Origin: an uncultured Mycoplasmatales bacterium
GTDB lineage: Bacteria; Bacillota_I; Bacilli_A; Mycoplasmatales; Mycoplasmoidaceae
Assembly (NCBI GenBank): GCA_949422915.1
Contig: CASPLF010000004.1
Coordinates: 1 to 39,975, forward strand
Direction of reading: 5' to 3'
DNA length: 39,975 nucleotides
Shown: piece by piece, positions 1 through 11,274 of the stretch
Layout: each line of letters opens with the position of its first letter
How positions within the stretch are numbered: position 1 is the first letter of the stretch
Notes under the pieces: model-generated
Seen by the model: only the letters and a program-made list of their open reading frames with translations
What the model was told of the DNA's origin: nothing
The model's database searches: none
Position numbers and translations under genes: made by a program

Positions 1-2
1 TG

Positions 3-341
3 CAAAACAATATAGATGTTTGCATTAATTTATATGAAAATTTAATTAATTTAAAACATCAACCAACCGAAATCATTCAAATAATGGCTACTCAATTATT
101 TAAGATAAAACTTTTTAAAAAAGCAATCACCGCTTCTTCTAATGTTGATGCTACAGTAAAGGAATTAAAAATTACACCATACCAAGCTAAACAATTAGCT
201 TATGTTTACAAAATACCTTTATCTAAAATAGAAAAAATTGAAGATGCTTTCTTTGATTTAGATTGCAATATTAAAAAAGGTTTAATTGATCCTTATCAAG
301 GTTTAAAGTATTTAATCTCATCTGTAAATTTAATTAAATAA
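3..341 (+). CDS. holA: DNA polymerase III subunit delta (C-terminal part)
   Basis: The reading frame is open from the first bases of the window, so only the last 112 residues are present and the start lies upstream. The delta subunit opens the beta clamp as part of the clamp loader. The visible part matches the helical C-terminal domain of HolA: a segment beginning LYENLINLKHQPTEII, then a basic helix (KIKLFKKAI), the K-I-TPYQAKQLAYV helix, and the closing D-x-x-IKKGLIDPYQGLKYLI motif typical of the family. The ORF-track start at 84 is only an internal Met. The call rests on pattern recognition of this terminal domain; the ATPase-like N-terminal domains are not in view. Confidence 0.8.
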   Translation, partial: QNNIDVCINLYENLINLKHQPTEIIQIMATQLFKIKLFKKAITASSNVDATVKELKITPYQAKQLAYVYKIPLSKIEKIEDAFFDLDCNIKKGLIDPYQGLKYLISSVNLIK

Positions 342-354
342 TTCCTTAGACACT

Positions 355-360
355 TATAAT
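355..360 (+). promoter_or_regulatory. -10 box for the 369 membrane-protein gene
   Basis: A perfect TATAAT ends 8 nt before the ATG at 369, so the transcript would be leaderless or nearly so. No convincing -35 and no Shine-Dalgarno sequence are visible. Confidence 0.55.
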
Positions 361-368
361 ATAGAAAT

Positions 369-1493
369 ATGGATTTTGACCCAAAAATTTGTGAGACGAA
401 ATTATTAGATGAGCTAGATATTGTTTTACATACAAAAAGACAAGATGTTTTAAGCAAAATTAGTTCAGATGAACAATTCAAAAATGTTATTAAAAAAGAA
501 TTAAATATTCTTTTCTATTTAAAAAAGAAGAATAAATCTTCTGAGACATTGCCTAATAAATTGTTGAATCGTTTTAATGAATTATCAAAATCTAACTTTG
601 TTGTTGATGAAACAATCAATTATTCTGACAAATTCCAATTATTAGATGATATTAATTATTTATCTATTTACATAAAAAATATTTTTAAAGTAGATATTTC
701 TGATTTAAACAAATTAGATAGTTCTAAAGCAGAAGAAGTTAAAACAGAAGATGTAAACCCTAGACAAACTAATAATACTTATTCAAACCCTTTTGGTAAA
801 TTTTCAGGAACAAGTGGTATTAACAATCCGTTTTTACAAATGTCTGCTCAAGTCAAGTTAAAAGATGATATAAGAAACGGAAGAGTTTATGTTTATGATT
901 CTAAACCAAAAATTATTCCTATCATAAAGAAGATTTTCTTCTTTTGTTTACTAGCTTTAGGAACATTTGTGTTCTTGACTGGAATTTTTGGATTAGCTAT
1001 AGGTCAGTTTAAAAACGGTGGTATTGTTGATGGTAAAGAAACATACACATACTTGTCTTGAACTGCGAGTTTGTACATATTGCTAGGAGCAGGTTTCTAT
1101 TACTATGCATATGTATGCTATAAAAATGTATTTGTAAATGGAAAGAAAAATTTAAATGAAAATCTCTTATATAGGTTTGAATTTATGGGAGTATATTTTA
1201 TAATCTTTTTCTTTGTTTTTTGATACATATTTGGTTGTTTTAATATCAAATATGCTTCTCATGCTTGCATATTTGATAGTTTGAATGATTTGATTAATGC
1301 TAACCAAAATATTAAAGCAGAACTATACGGATTCTTTTCTTGTGAAGTATTATCCATGGTGACTTTCTTTATCACATTAGTTGTAATTATTTGTGGTAAT
1401 GTTTTCAATCCAAAAGTTGATAAAGTAAAAGTTAATCAATTAATTCAACAATATATGGATGACATGTCTAGAGGAACTGGTTTTGGTTGTTAA
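369..1493 (+). CDS. multi-pass membrane protein of unknown function
   Basis: This 374-residue protein is split in the ORF track by TGA(Trp) codons at 1059 and near 1219. I do not recognise a family. The first ~185 residues are hydrophilic and Lys/Asp/Ser-rich, with a low-complexity Asn/Thr/Gly/Pro stretch around residues 130-155. Four hydrophobic segments follow, at roughly residues 187-212, 231-252, 273-292 and 328-350, ending in a short charged tail. That suggests a cytosolic N-terminal domain attached to a four-helix membrane domain. It lies 27 nt after holA with its own TATAAT and is followed 2 nt later by an ECF-type S component, so the two membrane proteins are probably co-transcribed. 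No function can be assigned. Confidence 0.8.
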
Positions 1494-1495
1494 CT

Positions 1496-2419
1496 ATGGA
1501 AATAAAACAAGGCGGATTTAATGCTATTAAAAAACACACAGTTTGAAACTTTTTATTTCCACTTTATCCACTAAGTGTTTTTAAAAATACTAAACTAATG
1601 GCTTATTTAGCAATCTTAATTTCATTAAGATTGATTTTTAGTATTGTAAGTATTCCGATACCTGGTTTTGTTCAAAATATTTCTTTTTCTTGAGTTCCAC
1701 TTATGGTAGCAGGATGATATTTTGGTCCGGTAGTTGGTTTCTTCTTTGGATGAGTTACAGATACATTGTGTTATTTAATATTCACAAGTGGTATTTGATT
1801 TTGAATGTATGCAATTCAAGAATCTTGTGTATGTGTAATATCAGGAATTTTTGGATTTGTTTATAGAACAAGAAGTCAATCAAAACATTTAAAAATTTGA
1901 ATTGACTTACTTGCGCAACAAATCATTTATTTCTTGTTTGGTGCTATTTGTTTAGGGGCGTTATTGTCGTGAGCAGATCCTGGAAATGTTGCAGGTAAAT
2001 TTGATGGAAAATATGATTTTTATAAAGTATTAGCATTATGTTTGATGGCTCTATTCATCATCATTATGGAGTTTGTAACTGTATACCAATACCATACGTA
2101 TAAAGAGAATAAATCTCATTTATTACTCTTCATTTATGGGACAACATTAGTTGTTTTGCTTATGGAAATTTTTTCGTTTGCAATAGGACCTATTGCAACA
2201 GTTGAATATTTGAGAGCATTGAATGGTAAACTTCCTGCAAAATTTGAACAATATGGTCTTATAGTTTATTTGATACCAAAAGTTATTATTCAATCAGTAA
2301 AAGACCCGTTTGAAAGTTTTTTATTCGTAGGAATAATTTGGGCTCTTACACCTTCATTTGATAATATGTTAAACGGTTTAAATTCTCGTTGAGATGTTAA
2401 TAAATGATTTTCTAATTAA
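1496..2419 (+). CDS. ECF transporter S component, folate-family-like
   Basis: A 307-residue, very hydrophobic protein reconstructed across many TGA(Trp) codons; the ORF track shows only its last 116 residues. S components capture a vitamin and work with a shared EcfAA'T energy module, which is not in this window. The core SIPIPGF...WVPLMVAGWYFGPVVGFFFGWVTDTL with the later F-T-S-G-I-W stretch resembles the substrate-binding helices of FolT-type S components (hydrophobic P-x-x-x-G-P-x-x-G-x-x-x-G-x-x-x-D pattern). About six hydrophobic helices are seen. The start follows the previous stop by 2 nt. The end is convergent with cutC and the two stop codons overlap. The substrate (folate or another vitamin) is inferred only. 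Confidence 0.7.
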
Positions 2420-3036
2420 CAAGCCAACTTACGTCCGTGGAATTGATTAATTCCAGTTTTCTTATTAATTATTAAATAGTTGTCATCAGAAACTTTACCA
2501 CCAACAACTAATTCAATCTTTTCATGAGCATATTTCTTTAATGCAATTAAAGATTTAATGTTGTTTATTGCTATATCATTTCCACCTTTAGTTAGAATTC
2601 TTCTAACTTCCAATTGAGTTAATTGATCAATAGCTTCTTTCTTGTCTTCAATTAAGTCAAAAGCCATATGAAAAACTACGTATTTGTTAGCAGGAACATA
2701 GCTCATTAATTTTTTCATATTCTCAACATCAACTTTATTTTCTTTTGTTAATAAACCAAAAACATAACCTTTAATTTTACTTTTTGCAAAAGTTTTAATA
2801 TCTTTTATTAATTTTGCCATGTCTTTTTTGTTAGTAACAAAATTATCATCTTTTCTTCTGATCATAATCAACACATTGCTATTCTTAAAACTAGTTGAGT
2901 ACTTAACAAGGCTAGGAGTAGGGGTATAACCTCCATGATCTAGATGACTACACAATTCAATTCTTTCAGCATTTTTTGCATATGCTGAATCTATTTCTTT
3001 TTTTGTTTCTACACAAGCTTCTCTAATGATTCTCAT
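2416..3036 (-). CDS. cutC: CutC-family TIM-barrel protein
   Basis: A 206-residue protein of the CutC family (named for copper homeostasis in E. coli, but a metal role is poorly supported in many bacteria). Visible family motifs in order are REACVETKKEIDSAY, AERIELCSHLDHGGYTPTPS near residues 23-42, MIRRKDDNF, the internal FGLLTKENKVDVENM strand, VVFHMAFD with the conserved HxAFD, and RRILTKGGNDIA. The protein is somewhat shorter than typical bacterial members at its C-terminus. A TATAAT on the minus strand (3048-3053) ends 11 nt before the ATG. The gene is divergent from fmt over 40 bp and convergent with the S component, overlapping it by 4 nt. The family call is firm; the biological role is not. 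Confidence 0.88.
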   Translation of the reverse strand: MRIIREACVETKKEIDSAYAKNAERIELCSHLDHGGYTPTPSLVKYSTSFKNSNVLIMIRRKDDNFVTNKKDMAKLIKDIKTFAKSKIKGYVFGLLTKENKVDVENMKKLMSYVPANKYVVFHMAFDLIEDKKEAIDQLTQLEVRRILTKGGNDIAINNIKSLIALKKYAHEKIELVVGGKVSDDNYLIINKKTGINQFHGRKLAC

Positions 3037-3047
3037 AGTTATTAATT

Positions 3048-3053
3048 ATTATA
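3048..3053 (-). promoter_or_regulatory. -10 box of cutC
   Basis: On the minus strand the sequence reads TATAAT, 11 nt before the cutC ATG, inside the 40-bp region that also carries the fmt promoter on the other strand. Confidence 0.5.
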
Positions 3054-3064
3054 TATGTTAACTT

Positions 3065-3070
3065 TATAAT
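3065..3070 (+). promoter_or_regulatory. -10 box of fmt
   Basis: TATAAT lies 6 nt before the fmt ATG. With a usual start 6-8 nt after the -10, the mRNA would begin at or next to the start codon (leaderless). No Shine-Dalgarno sequence is present. Confidence 0.6.
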
Positions 3071-3076
3071 AAAGAT

Positions 3077-4006
3077 ATGTGTAATAAATCAATAGTTTTT
3101 ATTGGAACACCACAAATAGCAGCAGATTGTTTGCAAGCATTAATTGATGTTAATGCAAACATTGTTGCTGTTATCACACGGAGTGATAAACCTTCTGGTA
3201 GAAACAATAAGATTATTTACAGTCCTGTTAAAGAATTAGCACTTAAAAATAATCTTAAATTATTTCAACCAGAGCATCTATCTGATATTTATGAAGAACT
3301 TAAATCAATGAATATTGATTTGATTTTTACATGTGCCTATGGAAAAATAATTCCGAATTCAATTTTAGAATTACCTAAATATAAATCAGTTAATGTTCAT
3401 CCATCATTATTACCAAAATATAGAGGAGCATCTCCTATTCAAAGCGCATTAATTAACGGAGAAAATAAAACTGGAGTAAGTTTTATTTATGTCACTGACA
3501 AATTAGATGCAGGAGATATTTTATTTCAAGAAGAAATAAAAATAGATGCTTCTGATAACTATTTATCTTTGTATGATAAACTAAGTCAATTATCTGTGAA
3601 GATGATTAAAAATAATTTTGATAAATTATTTAACCCATCTAATGTAATTAAACAAGATGATACTAAAGCTACATTTTGTAGAACAATCTCTCATCAAGAT
3701 GAGAAGATTGATTGAACAAAAGATGCTTTGTCAATTAATAATCTATTGCGTGGTTTATATGATAAACCAGCAGCTTTTACAACATATGAAAATCTTAATG
3801 TGAAGATTTACAAATCAGAAGTTGTAGAACAGACTATAACTAGTCCTGGAAAAATAGTTAAGATTGATAAACAAGGAATTTTAGTAGAAACAGGTAAGAA
3901 TTGTTTATTACTAAAAGAGATTCAATTACCTGGTAAAAAAAGAATGCAAGTTTCTCAATTAATTAATGGTAATCATATATTTAAGCCTCTAAGTTTCTTT
4001 AAATAG
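3077..4006 (+). CDS. fmt: methionyl-tRNA formyltransferase
   Basis: This 309-residue protein formylates initiator Met-tRNA using 10-formyl-THF. The N-terminal Rossmann domain begins VFIGTPQIAADCLQAL and carries the THF-binding and catalytic motif VNVHPSLLPKYRGASPIQSAL around residues 106-125 (His and the S-LLPKYRG loop), followed by ...TGVSFIYVTDKLDAGDIL. The C-terminal OB-like domain includes NNLLRGLYDKPAAFTTYE (usual form I-RG--P-P-A-T). A TGA(Trp) at 3713-3715 splits it in the ORF track in the linker DWTKDA. It is followed 20 nt later by alaS. The initiator tRNA it acts on is encoded in this window at 33830. Confidence 0.95.
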
Positions 4007-4010
4007 TAAA

Positions 4011-4016
4011 TATAAT
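4011..4016 (+). promoter_or_regulatory. -10 box of alaS
   Basis: TATAAT lies in the 20-nt gap between fmt and alaS and ends 10 nt before the alaS ATG, so alaS probably has its own near-leaderless transcript as well as read-through from fmt. Confidence 0.5.
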
Positions 4017-4026
4017 AAATACTTAT

Positions 4027-6732
4027 ATGGATAAACTATCTGCTCAACAAATAAGAGAAATATGAATTGATTTTTTTAAAGAAAAAAATCATTTATTTGT
4101 AGAGCCTAAGTCATTAATTCCAGTAAACGATCCTTCATTGCTATGAATTAACTCTGGAGTAGCTACTCTTAAAGATTATTTTTCAGGAAAATCAAATCCA
4201 CCTAGCCAAAGATTAGTTAATGTTCAAAAGTCAATTAGAACTAACGATATTTTCAATGTTGGTGTAACTGCAAGACATCATACTTTCTTTGAAATGATGG
4301 GTAACTTCTCTATTGGAGATTATTTCAAACCAGAAGCTATTGAATTCGCTTTTGAATTGTTAACTAAACGTTTTGAGATTCCATTATCAAAACTATATTT
4401 TACTATTTTTGAAGATGATGAAATTGCTTTTAATAAATGAGTTTCATTAGGTGTACCACCTAATAGAATTATCAAAGGCAATCGTGATCGTAATTTTTGA
4501 GATGTAGGTCAAGGGCCTTGTGGTCCTTGCACTGAAATTTATTTTGATCGTGGTGAAAAATACGATCCAAATAAACTTGGAGAAAAATTAATCTTTGAAG
4601 ATATTGAAAATGATCGTTATGTAGAAATTTGAAATATTGTGTTTAGCCAATTCAATAATGACGGAACTAATCATTACACTGAATTAGCTAGAAAGAATAT
4701 AGATACTGGAGCAGGTTTAGAAAGATTTGCGTGTATCTTCCAAGATGTCCCAACTAATTATGATACCAATGAATTCCAAAGTGTTATTAGAGCAATTGGT
4801 AAATTGACTAACAAGCAATACGATATGAATGCTTATTTTGGAAATGATTTAACTCAAAAGTTAATTAATCATGATTACATAGTAATTGTTGATCATATCA
4901 AGGCAAATATGTTTGCTATTTCAGATGGTGCTTTACCATCTGCGAAAGATCGTGGTTCTGTATTAAGAAAATTAATCAGACGTGCTATGGTGTGTGCACG
5001 TAGACTTGAAATCAAAGAATCATTTATTTCAATTACAGTTGATGCTTTGATTGAGATTAATAAAGAATTTTATCCTTATTTAACTCAAACAAGAGACAAA
5101 GTTATTAAAGTTTTACAAGAAGAAGAAGTTTTATTTAATAAAACTCTTGACAATGGTTTTGAATTATTTAATAAGGCATTAAATAGTAAAAACTTTGATG
5201 CTAAAACAGCTTTTAAATTAACAGAAACATATGGTTTCCCATATGAATTAGTTGAAGAGATGATGAACTATCATCATATCAAAATTGATAAAGAAGAATA
5301 TGCAAAGATGATTAAAACTCATCAAGAAGTTTCTAAATCTAGAAAAGATGTGAAAGGAATGATGCAACAAAATGCAACATTGCTTAACTATAAAGAGACT
5401 TCAACATTTGATTATGATTCAACAAAGTTGAATAACGCATTAGTTATTGGTTTGTTTGATGAAGATTTTAATCGAGTTAATTCATTAAATGGTAATGGAT
5501 GAGTAGTATTCGATAACACTGTATTTTATGCCACAAGTGGTGGTCAAATTTGCGATACAGGAATTATTACTATCAACAATAATCAAGTTAAAGTTGATGA
5601 TGTAATTAAAGGTCCTAACGGTCAACATTTTCATCATGTAGTTAATGCAAGCATTAAACTTAATGATCACGCTGATTTACAAATTAATGAACACAATCGT
5701 TCATTAGTTACTAAAAACCATTCAACAGAACATTTATTACATAAAGCTTTAAGAACTTTAATCGATCAAAATATTAACCAAGAAGGTGCATTTAAATCTC
5801 CTGAAAAAGTTACTTTCGATTTTTCATGTGATCATCATTTATCAAATGATGAATTAATGAAAATTGAAGATGAAGTAAATAGCTACATTCAAGCTAATAA
5901 ACCTGTTTGCATAAACATGTTAACATTAGAAGAAGCTAAACAAGAAAATGCAGTAGGACACTTTGAAGACGTATATAAGAAGATTGGTGGCAAATTAAGG
6001 GTTGTTAAGATGCAAGACATTACAACTGATATATGTGGTGGTACTCATGTTAAAAATACTAAAGATATTGAAAAGTTTATGATTACTAAACTTTTCTCAG
6101 TAGGTGGCGGATTATACAGAATCGAAGCTATCACTTCAAACGAAACTGTTTCTAAATATTTAGATGAACAAATTAACAAAATTCAACAAAAGATCAATTT
6201 AATGAATGAAGATTTATCTTCAAAGAACATTAAAGATAATCAATACACTAAATTATTGTCTATAGTTTCATACAAAAATGATTTAGCAGAATATCATGAT
6301 TTAGTAAATAAGTTTAATGAGTTAAATGGTATTTACAATAAATTAATTTTGTCTTATAACAAGCAAAACGCTTCTAATAACATTAGGATGATTAAAGAAG
6401 AATATAAATCTATGGATCAGTCTCCTAAAATTTTAATTAATAAATTTACTAATTTAGATTTAAAAACAATTTCATCAGCATTAACTGAATTGATTAATGA
6501 GGATAAACAACACGCTTATGTTGCTTTAAGTTTATTAGACACTAAAACTCAATATGTTTGTATGGCTAACAAACAATTTTGTCAAGAAAATAACTTTAAT
6601 GCAGGTGAACTAGTTAAAAAACTTAATGTAATTACTAAGGGAAGCGGTGGTGGAAGAGACACTTTTGCTCAAGGTGGATGCAATGGAACAATTGATTTTG
6701 AGTCGGTTTTAAATTCCATTAAAGACCAATAG
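4027..6732 (+). CDS. alaS: alanyl-tRNA synthetase
   Basis: A 901-residue class II synthetase, full length for the family but broken into two fragments in the ORF track by TGA(Trp). The catalytic domain shows motif 1 ([18 protein letters not shown]), motif 2 ([30 protein letters not shown]) and motif 3 around residues 220-245 ([14 protein letters not shown]), plus [22 protein letters not shown]. The editing domain keeps its zinc ligands: HSTEH near residue 563 and CGGTH near residue 670. The C-Ala domain ends with the Gly-rich [13 protein letters not shown]. The start is the first in-frame ATG after the fmt stop, matching the usual [10 protein letters not shown]-type N-terminus. No odd substitutions in metal or editing ligands were seen. 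Confidence 0.97.
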
Positions 6733-6762
6733 TCTTTTAATATATTATTTAAGTATTTAATA

Positions 6763-6768
6763 TATAAT
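6763..6768 (+). promoter_or_regulatory. -10 box of guaB-guaA
   Basis: TATAAT in the 57-nt alaS-guaB gap, 21 nt before the guaB ATG. The surrounding DNA is almost pure A/T, so the -35 cannot be placed. Confidence 0.45.
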
Positions 6769-6789
6769 AATTTTTATTAAATAACCCTT

Positions 6790-7920
6790 ATGCTAAAAAA
6801 TGTACAATACGGAAGAACATTTGGTGATGTTCTATTAATTCCTAATTATTCAGATGTAATACCACGTGATGTTAACGTTAAAACTAAATTAACTAAAAAA
6901 ATCTCATTAAATATTCCTATCATTTCTGCTGCAATGGATACAGTTAGTGAAAAAGATATGGGAATAGCAATGGCGCTAGCTGGTGGAATAGCGTTTATTC
7001 ATAAAAACTTATCTATTGAAGAACAAGCCGAAATGATTAAAGCTGTTAAACACTTCAAGTTTGATAAGAAAAAATATCCAGATGCAAACGTAGACAATAA
7101 GGGTAAATTAATTGTTGGTGCAGCAATTAGTATTGCTGCTAATTGTATTACGAGAGTTACTGCATTAGTTTCTGCTGGGGTTGATGTAGTTTCTTTAGAT
7201 AGTGCACATGGTGATTCTTACAATGTTATTTCTAGAGTAAAAGAAATTAAGGCTAAATTTCCAGAATTACAATTAATTGCTGGAAACATTGCAACAGTAT
7301 CTGGTGCAAAGCATTTAATTAAAGCAGGTGTTGATGGTTTAAAAGTTGGTATTGGTCCAGGATCTATTTGTACTACAAGAATTGTATCAGGTGTAGGTGT
7401 GCCTCAATTGACAGCGGTTGCTAAAGTGTATTCATATGCAAAAAGAAAACACATTCCAGTAATTGCAGATGGTGGTATTAAATATTCTGGTGATATTACA
7501 AAAGCTATTGGAGCAGGTGCAGATTCAGTTATGCTAGGAGAAATGCTAGCAGCAACAGATGAAGCTCCAGGAAAGATTATTACGATTGGTGGTAAAAAAT
7601 TTAAATCATATGTTGGTATGGGTTCTATGGCCGCTATGAAAAGAGGTTCATCTGATCGTTACTTCCAAAACAACCAAGATGTTTCTAAATTAGTACCTGA
7701 AGGTGTAGAAGCTAAATTAGCTTACAAAGGACCAGTTGGTAAAATCCTTTACCAATTAGTAGGAGGATTAAGAAGTGGTATGGGTTATTCTGGTGCTCGT
7801 ACTATTGAAGAATTAAAGAAGAAGGCTAAATTCGTGAAGATTACTATTTCTGGTTACAATGAATCTCATGTTCACGATTTAGACATTGTTGAAAAAGCAC
7901 CTAACTACCATGGAAAATAA
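6790..7920 (+). CDS. guaB: IMP dehydrogenase lacking CBS domains
   Basis: IMPDH oxidises IMP to XMP with NAD+, the first committed step to guanine nucleotides. The barrel is complete: [15 protein letters not shown] at the N-terminus, [26 protein letters not shown], the active-site loop [18 protein letters not shown] with catalytic Cys near residue 194, [13 protein letters not shown], and the flap containing GSSDRYFQ. At 376 residues it is about 110 shorter than the usual ~485. The whole Bateman (CBS pair) insertion is absent: [11 protein letters not shown] joins after a short linker directly to [17 protein letters not shown]. guaA overlaps its end by 11 nt, so the two are translationally coupled. 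Loss of the CBS module implies loss of purine-nucleotide allosteric control. Confidence 0.96.
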   Translation: MLKNVQYGRTFGDVLLIPNYSDVIPRDVNVKTKLTKKISLNIPIISAAMDTVSEKDMGIAMALAGGIAFIHKNLSIEEQAEMIKAVKHFKFDKKKYPDANVDNKGKLIVGAAISIAANCITRVTALVSAGVDVVSLDSAHGDSYNVISRVKEIKAKFPELQLIAGNIATVSGAKHLIKAGVDGLKVGIGPGSICTTRIVSGVGVPQLTAVAKVYSYAKRKHIPVIADGGIKYSGDITKAIGAGADSVMLGEMLAATDEAPGKIITIGGKKFKSYVGMGSMAAMKRGSSDRYFQNNQDVSKLVPEGVEAKLAYKGPVGKILYQLVGGLRSGMGYSGARTIEELKKKAKFVKITISGYNESHVHDLDIVEKAPNYHGK

Positions 7921-9442
7921 TAAAATTATTGTTGTTGATTTTGGTAGTCAATACAACCAATTAATTGTTAGAAGAATAAGAGATCTAGGTGTTTATAGTG
8001 AATTAGTTCCTAATTCAATTAAGCCTGCAGATATCAAAAAAGACAAATCAATTGTTGGCATTGTTTTTTCTGGTGGACCAAATTCTGTATTTGCAAAAGG
8101 TGCTCCTAAAATTGATAAGGGAATTTTTAAGTTAGGTTTACCTATTTTAGGAATTTGTTATGGTGTTCAATTAACAACCCACATGAATGGTGGTAAAGTA
8201 GTTGCGTGTTCTAAAAAAGAATATGGTAAAACCAATATTAACATTATTAAACAATGTGCTTTAACCAAAGGTTTAAATAAATCTGAACAAGTATGAATGT
8301 CTCATGGTACACAAATTGAAAAACTTCCTATAGGGTTTGTTAATAATGCAAAATCATCTACTTGTAAATATGCTATTATTTCTAATGAAAAGCAAAAAAT
8401 TTATGGTGTACAATTTCACCCTGAAGTAGTTCATACATTGAAAGGCAATACTTTATTAAGTAACTTTATCTTTAATATTTGCAAAGCAAAAAAATGATGA
8501 AATATGAATTCTTTCATCAAACAAGAAGTTGCTAAAATTAAAGCTACAGTAGGTAAAGATAAAGTAATTTGTGCATTATCTGGTGGAGTGGATTCTGCAG
8601 TAACTGCTGCTATAATTGCAAAAGCAATAGGTAAACAATTAAGTTGTTTATTTGTAGATCATGGGTTGTTAAGATATCGTGAAGCACAAGATGTTGTTGA
8701 TGCATTCAGCAATTTTGGTGTCAAGTTCACGAAGATTGATGCTCAAAAGATTTTTTTAACTCAATTAAAAGGTGTAACCGAACCAGAAAGAAAAAGAAAA
8801 ATAATTGGTAAATTATTTATTGACATGTTTGATTCTTATGCTAATAAACAAAAAGGAATTAAATGATTAGCACAAGGTACACTTTACACTGATGTTATCG
8901 AATCAGGCACAAGCACAGCTCAAACAATTAAATCTCATCATAACGTTGGTGGATTACCAAAAGATATGAAGTTCAAGTTGATTGAACCTTTAAATATCTT
9001 ATTTAAAGATGAGGTTCGTGAACTAGGAAGGAAACTAGGATTACCTGAAAAAATGGTTAGTCGTCAACCTTTTCCAGGGCCTGGTTTAGCAATTAGAACT
9101 CTTGGAGAAATTACTAATGAAAAATTAGAATTAGTAAGACAATCTGATAGGATTCTTCAAGAAGAAATTGCAAAAGCAGGTTTAAATAAATCAATTTGAC
9201 AATACTTTACTGTTTTACCAAACGTAAAAACTGTTGGTGTTAAAGGTGATGAACGAAGTTATGAAAATGTTATTGTTATTCGTGCAGTAACTTCAATTGA
9301 TGGTATGACTGCAGATTTTGCAAAAATTCCTTATGATATTTTACAAAAAATATCAACTCGAATTACAAATGAAATTAGAGACATTAATCGTGTAGTTTAT
9401 GATATTACTCAAAAACCACCAGGCACAATAGAATGAGAATAG
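7910..9442 (+). CDS. guaA: GMP synthase (glutamine-hydrolysing)
   Basis: A 510-residue protein that converts XMP to GMP with ATP and glutamine. The N-terminal class I amidotransferase domain begins [23 protein letters not shown] and has the nucleophile Cys in LGICYGVQL (about residue 82) and the catalytic His/Glu in [10 protein letters not shown] (about residues 168-170). The ATP-pyrophosphatase domain has the PP-loop [10 protein letters not shown] near residue 222. The dimerisation domain ends with [14 protein letters not shown], the characteristic C-terminus. Four ORF-track fragments belong to this gene, joined through TGA(Trp) codons. The start at 7910 fits the family N-terminus ([12 protein letters not shown]); the ORF-track start at 7886 would run into guaB and is not needed. 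Confidence 0.97.
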
Positions 9443-9445
9443 AAT

Positions 9446-11266
9446 ATGAAACAAACAAAAAATGTTATTAAAGAAAAAAAATATTGAAATAAGATTATTT
9501 GATCAAATTTATTTTTTACATATGCATTATTATTTTTAATATTGTGTTGCACATGTTGAAGTAGTGCATTTAATGGAGATAAAAATAAATTTTACGCTAA
9601 TTTAGTTTTTGGATGTTTTTTGTTAATTGTTTCATTTGTGTTAATTGTTACATTCACTATATTGAATGTAAAGAAAAACAAAAACATTTTAAAAAATTCA
9701 AAATTTATTGCATATTTGTATACAACATGAATACCAATTGCTGGTGCAATAACCTCTTATATTTATAAATTTAAAGAAAATAAATTAGTTAAAAATAAAA
9801 AAGCGTATGCACCAAGTGCATACACTATTCTTTTTTTCTTAACATTAGCTATTGCATTAATCATATGAATTATTTATTTAACTAAGGGTGTAATCACATA
9901 TGAAGTAGATGGTGAAACTGTAACTGGTGTTGTCCCTGGAATCCTTGACGTTTTAATGTCACCATTAAAAGGATTTGTTGATGCTGGTGAATTAATTATT
10001 TTCTTATTAATTATTGGAGCATTTTTACAAATAGTAAATGCATCTAAATCTATAGAAGCTGGAATATCAGCAATCATTAAGAAAATGAATGGCAAAGAAA
10101 TATACCTTATTCCTGTTCTAATGCTTTGTTTTTCTATTGGTGGAACAACATTTGGTATGTGTGAAGAAACTTTACCATTCTATTTAATTCTTACTCCAAT
10201 AATGCTTGCAGCAGGATTTGATGCATTAACTTCGTTATTTACTATTTTATTTGGAGCTGGTTTAGGAGTTGCTGGTTCAATTCTTAACCCATTTTTAATT
10301 GCACCTGCAGTTTCAGCAGCTGGTGTAGAAGGTTTGACAACAACTACTGGTATTGCATGAAGAATAATAACATATGCATTATTGGTTATTATTGGAATTG
10401 CTTGTGTAACTTATCATGCATATAGAGTTAAAAAAGACCCTAAAAAATCAATAGTTTATGAACAATTTGAAGATCATCATAAACACTTTAAAATTGGAAA
10501 TACTGAACAATACCAATTAACTACAAAAAGAAAAGCAATTTTGTGAATCTTTGGATTTACTTTTCTTTTAATGATATTAATGGTTATTGACTGAGAAGGA
10601 TTAATACCAGGTTTTACTGGGTTTACTTGATTCAATAATTGGTTAAGAGAAAACTTACCATTTATTTGATCAGGTGAACACGGTATTGGTGGATGATCAT
10701 TAATTGAAATGTCTTTCTTATTCTTTACTTCTGCATTAATAATTGGTATTATTACATGAAAAAGTGAAGAAGACTTTTTACAAAACATATTCACTGGTGC
10801 AAGAGACTTTATAGGTGTTGCATTCATCATTGCTATTGCAAGAGGATTATCAATGATGTTAACTTCTTCTGGAGTTAATAGTATATTAGTTAGCGGTTTA
10901 TCAAATATGATGAATAATATTAATGCTCAATTAGGAATATTAATAATATTTGTTATCTTTATTATTCTTTCATTCTTGATTCCATCTACAAGTGGATTTG
11001 CATCAACTGTGTTCCCTGTAATGGGTCCAGCAATTGCAACTTCTACTTCTGGATTGACAGTTAGTGGTGCAATTACAACGTTCTCATTGGCAAACGGATT
11101 TGTTAATCTATTCTCACCAACAGCAGGTCCATTTGTTGCCGGATGTTCATTATGTAAAGTTTCATTAAATGATTTCTATAAAGGTGCTTGAAAAACATTA
11201 GGTATTATCTTGCTAACAATGATTACCCTAATTTTAATTGGAACTACTGTTCCTAAATTATTTTAA
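9446..11266 (+). CDS. yfcC: YfcC-family transporter (C4-dicarboxylate / arginine-ornithine carrier superfamily)
   Basis: A 606-residue polytopic membrane protein reassembled across many TGA(Trp) codons. The core matches the YfcC branch of the PF03606-type carriers: TGVVPGILDVLMSPLKGF, GELIIFLLIIGAFLQI, GTTFGMCEETLPFYLILTPIMLAAGFDALT, FGAGLGVAGSILNPFLIAPA, and near the C-terminus LSFLIPSTSGFASTVFPVMGPAIA and NGFVNLFSPTAGPF. Relatives are annotated as putative basic amino-acid antiporters or dicarboxylate carriers; the substrate cannot be read from the sequence. About 130 residues with two or three extra hydrophobic segments precede the family core, with a Lys-rich loop between. It starts 3 nt after guaA and ends 8 nt before the convergent ldh stop. 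Confidence 0.85.
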
Positions 11267-11274
11267 TTATTGAA

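Noticed and set aside
6733-6789. Possible terminator between alaS and guaB
   Set aside because: The inverted AT repeats are imperfect and without GC pairs; any such AT-rich stretch gives similar pairing.
7886-7909. guaA start at 7886
   Set aside because: It adds eight residues not found in GuaA and overlaps guaB more; ATG 7910 gives the family N-terminus.
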